The notes beneath the pieces were generated by a model, which was not told the DNA's origin, made no database searches, and was given only the letters and a program-made list of their open reading frames with translations. From Opitutaceae bacterium (GTDB lineage: Bacteria > Verrucomicrobiota > Verrucomicrobiia > Opitutales > Opitutaceae): a stretch of DNA of 17,056 nt. The stretch lies in assembly GCA_005786775.1 (NCBI GenBank), contig SYDD01000160.1, forward strand, positions 1 through 17,056, in the 5' to 3' direction. The position numbers and the translations under genes were made by a program. Positions 16,508-17,056 of this stretch are shown piece by piece; the stretch's first letter is position 1; every line of letters starts with the position of its first letter.

Positions 16508-16544
16508 AAAACGTGCCGGGGCCGCGCGGCGCGGCTCCGGCACG
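16508..16544 (-). terminator. Intrinsic terminator of ahcY
   Basis: A 14-position stem pairs 16512-16525 with 16531-16544 around a five-base loop (GCGGC). Read on the minus strand, the hairpin is followed at once by TTTTCGATT, the expected U-tract, eight bases after the ahcY stop. The single imperfect position (16520/16536) is a G-U pair in plus-strand RNA and an A-C mismatch in minus-strand RNA. It lies 16 bases after the MFS stop, so it may also protect against read-through from the plus strand, although no T-run follows on that side. Confidence 0.8.
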
Positions 16545-16551
16545 GGAGCGA

Positions 16552-17056
16552 TCAGTACCGGTAATGCTCTGGCTTGTAGGGTCCGCCGACCGGGACGCCT
16601 AGGTAACCGGCCTGGTCCTTAGTCAGCTTAGTCAGCTTCGCGCCGATCTTCTCCAGGTGGAGCCGGGCAACCTCCTCGTCGAGATGCTTCGGTAAGCGGT
16701 AGACCCCGACCGCGTAGGCGTCGCGATTGCGCCAGAGGTCCATCTGCGCGAGCACCTGGTTGGTGAAGCTGGTCGACATCACGAACGAGGGATGGCCAGT
16801 GGCGCACCCGAGATTCACCAGCCGCCCCTCGGCGAGCAGGTAGATCGAGCGCCCGTTCGGGAACGTGTACTGGTCGTACTGCGGCTTCACATTAATCCGC
16901 TTGGCGTCGGACTCGTTCAGCCGCTCCACCTGGATCTCGTGGTCGACGTGGCCAATGTTGCAGACGATGGCCGGGTCCTTCATCCGCCGCATGTGCTCAA
17001 GAGTGAGGATGTCGCGAGTGCCCGTCGTGGTGACGTAGATGGCGGCCGTTCCGAGC
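16552..17056 (-). CDS. ahcY: S-adenosylhomocysteine hydrolase, C-terminal 167 residues (5' end beyond window)
   Basis: This NAD-dependent cytoplasmic enzyme splits S-adenosylhomocysteine into adenosine and homocysteine, clearing the product of methyl transfer. The frame is open to the right edge, so the start and the N-terminal substrate domain lie outside. Visible features are the end of the NAD-binding fold (AIYVTTTGTRDIL, HMRRMKDPAIVCNIGHVDHE), then SIYLLAEGRLVNLGCATGHPSFVMS, FTNQVLAQMDLW and the C-terminal KPEHYRY, whose Lys and Tyr reach the NAD site of the neighbouring subunit in known structures. The stop is TGA at 16552-16554, followed by a strong terminator. No internal stop or frameshift was found. 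Confidence 0.97.
   Translation of the reverse strand, partial: LGTAAIYVTTTGTRDILTLEHMRRMKDPAIVCNIGHVDHEIQVERLNESDAKRINVKPQYDQYTFPNGRSIYLLAEGRLVNLGCATGHPSFVMSTSFTNQVLAQMDLWRNRDAYAVGVYRLPKHLDEEVARLHLEKIGAKLTKLTKDQAGYLGVPVGGPYKPEHYRY

Overview
The window is a very GC-rich bacterial chromosomal segment, densely coded on both strands. A Verrucomicrobiota (Opitutae-like) source is the best guess. The reasons are a large three-part protein of the Pirellula/Verrucomicrobium 'membrane-bound dehydrogenase plus HEAT plus haem-binding CxxCH' type, an exported neutral-ceramidase-family protein beside it, and the scarcity of Shine-Dalgarno sequences. Planctomycetes and other PVC bacteria are not excluded. 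I found no mobile element, CRISPR array, tRNA, rRNA or phage gene, and no non-coding stretch longer than about 170 bases.

Layout, left to right. (1) Bases 1-2919, minus strand: an AhpE/PrxQ-like peroxiredoxin followed by aconitase (acnA), whose C-terminus runs off the left edge. (2) 3090-4370, plus strand: tyrS, divergent from the peroxiredoxin. (3) 4371-8773, minus strand: a ceramidase-family exported protein followed by the large haem-binding PVC protein, probably one transcript. The large gene ends back to back with tyrS. (4) 8876-12452, plus strand: a tightly coupled pair encoding an alpha-ketoglutaric-semialdehyde-dehydrogenase-type ALDH and a YjhG/YagF-type sugar-acid dehydratase. (5) 12484-15047, minus strand: fmt, then a LysM/coiled-coil exported protein, then parB, with spacings of 40 and 4 bases. 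(6) 15143-16495, plus strand: an MFS exporter. (7) 16552-17056, minus strand: the C-terminal part of S-adenosylhomocysteinase (ahcY), with a strong intrinsic terminator between it and the MFS gene.

Functionally this is mostly housekeeping (TCA cycle, peroxide defence, tRNA charging, initiator-tRNA formylation, chromosome segregation, the methyl cycle). Two accessory modules are added. The ALDH/dehydratase pair matches the first and last steps of an oxidative (Weimberg-type) pentonate route feeding alpha-ketoglutarate to the TCA cycle. The exported ceramidase-like/haem protein pair belongs to poorly characterised PVC families. I see no clearly novel defence or mobile system. The most open question is what the exported pair at 4371-8773 does.
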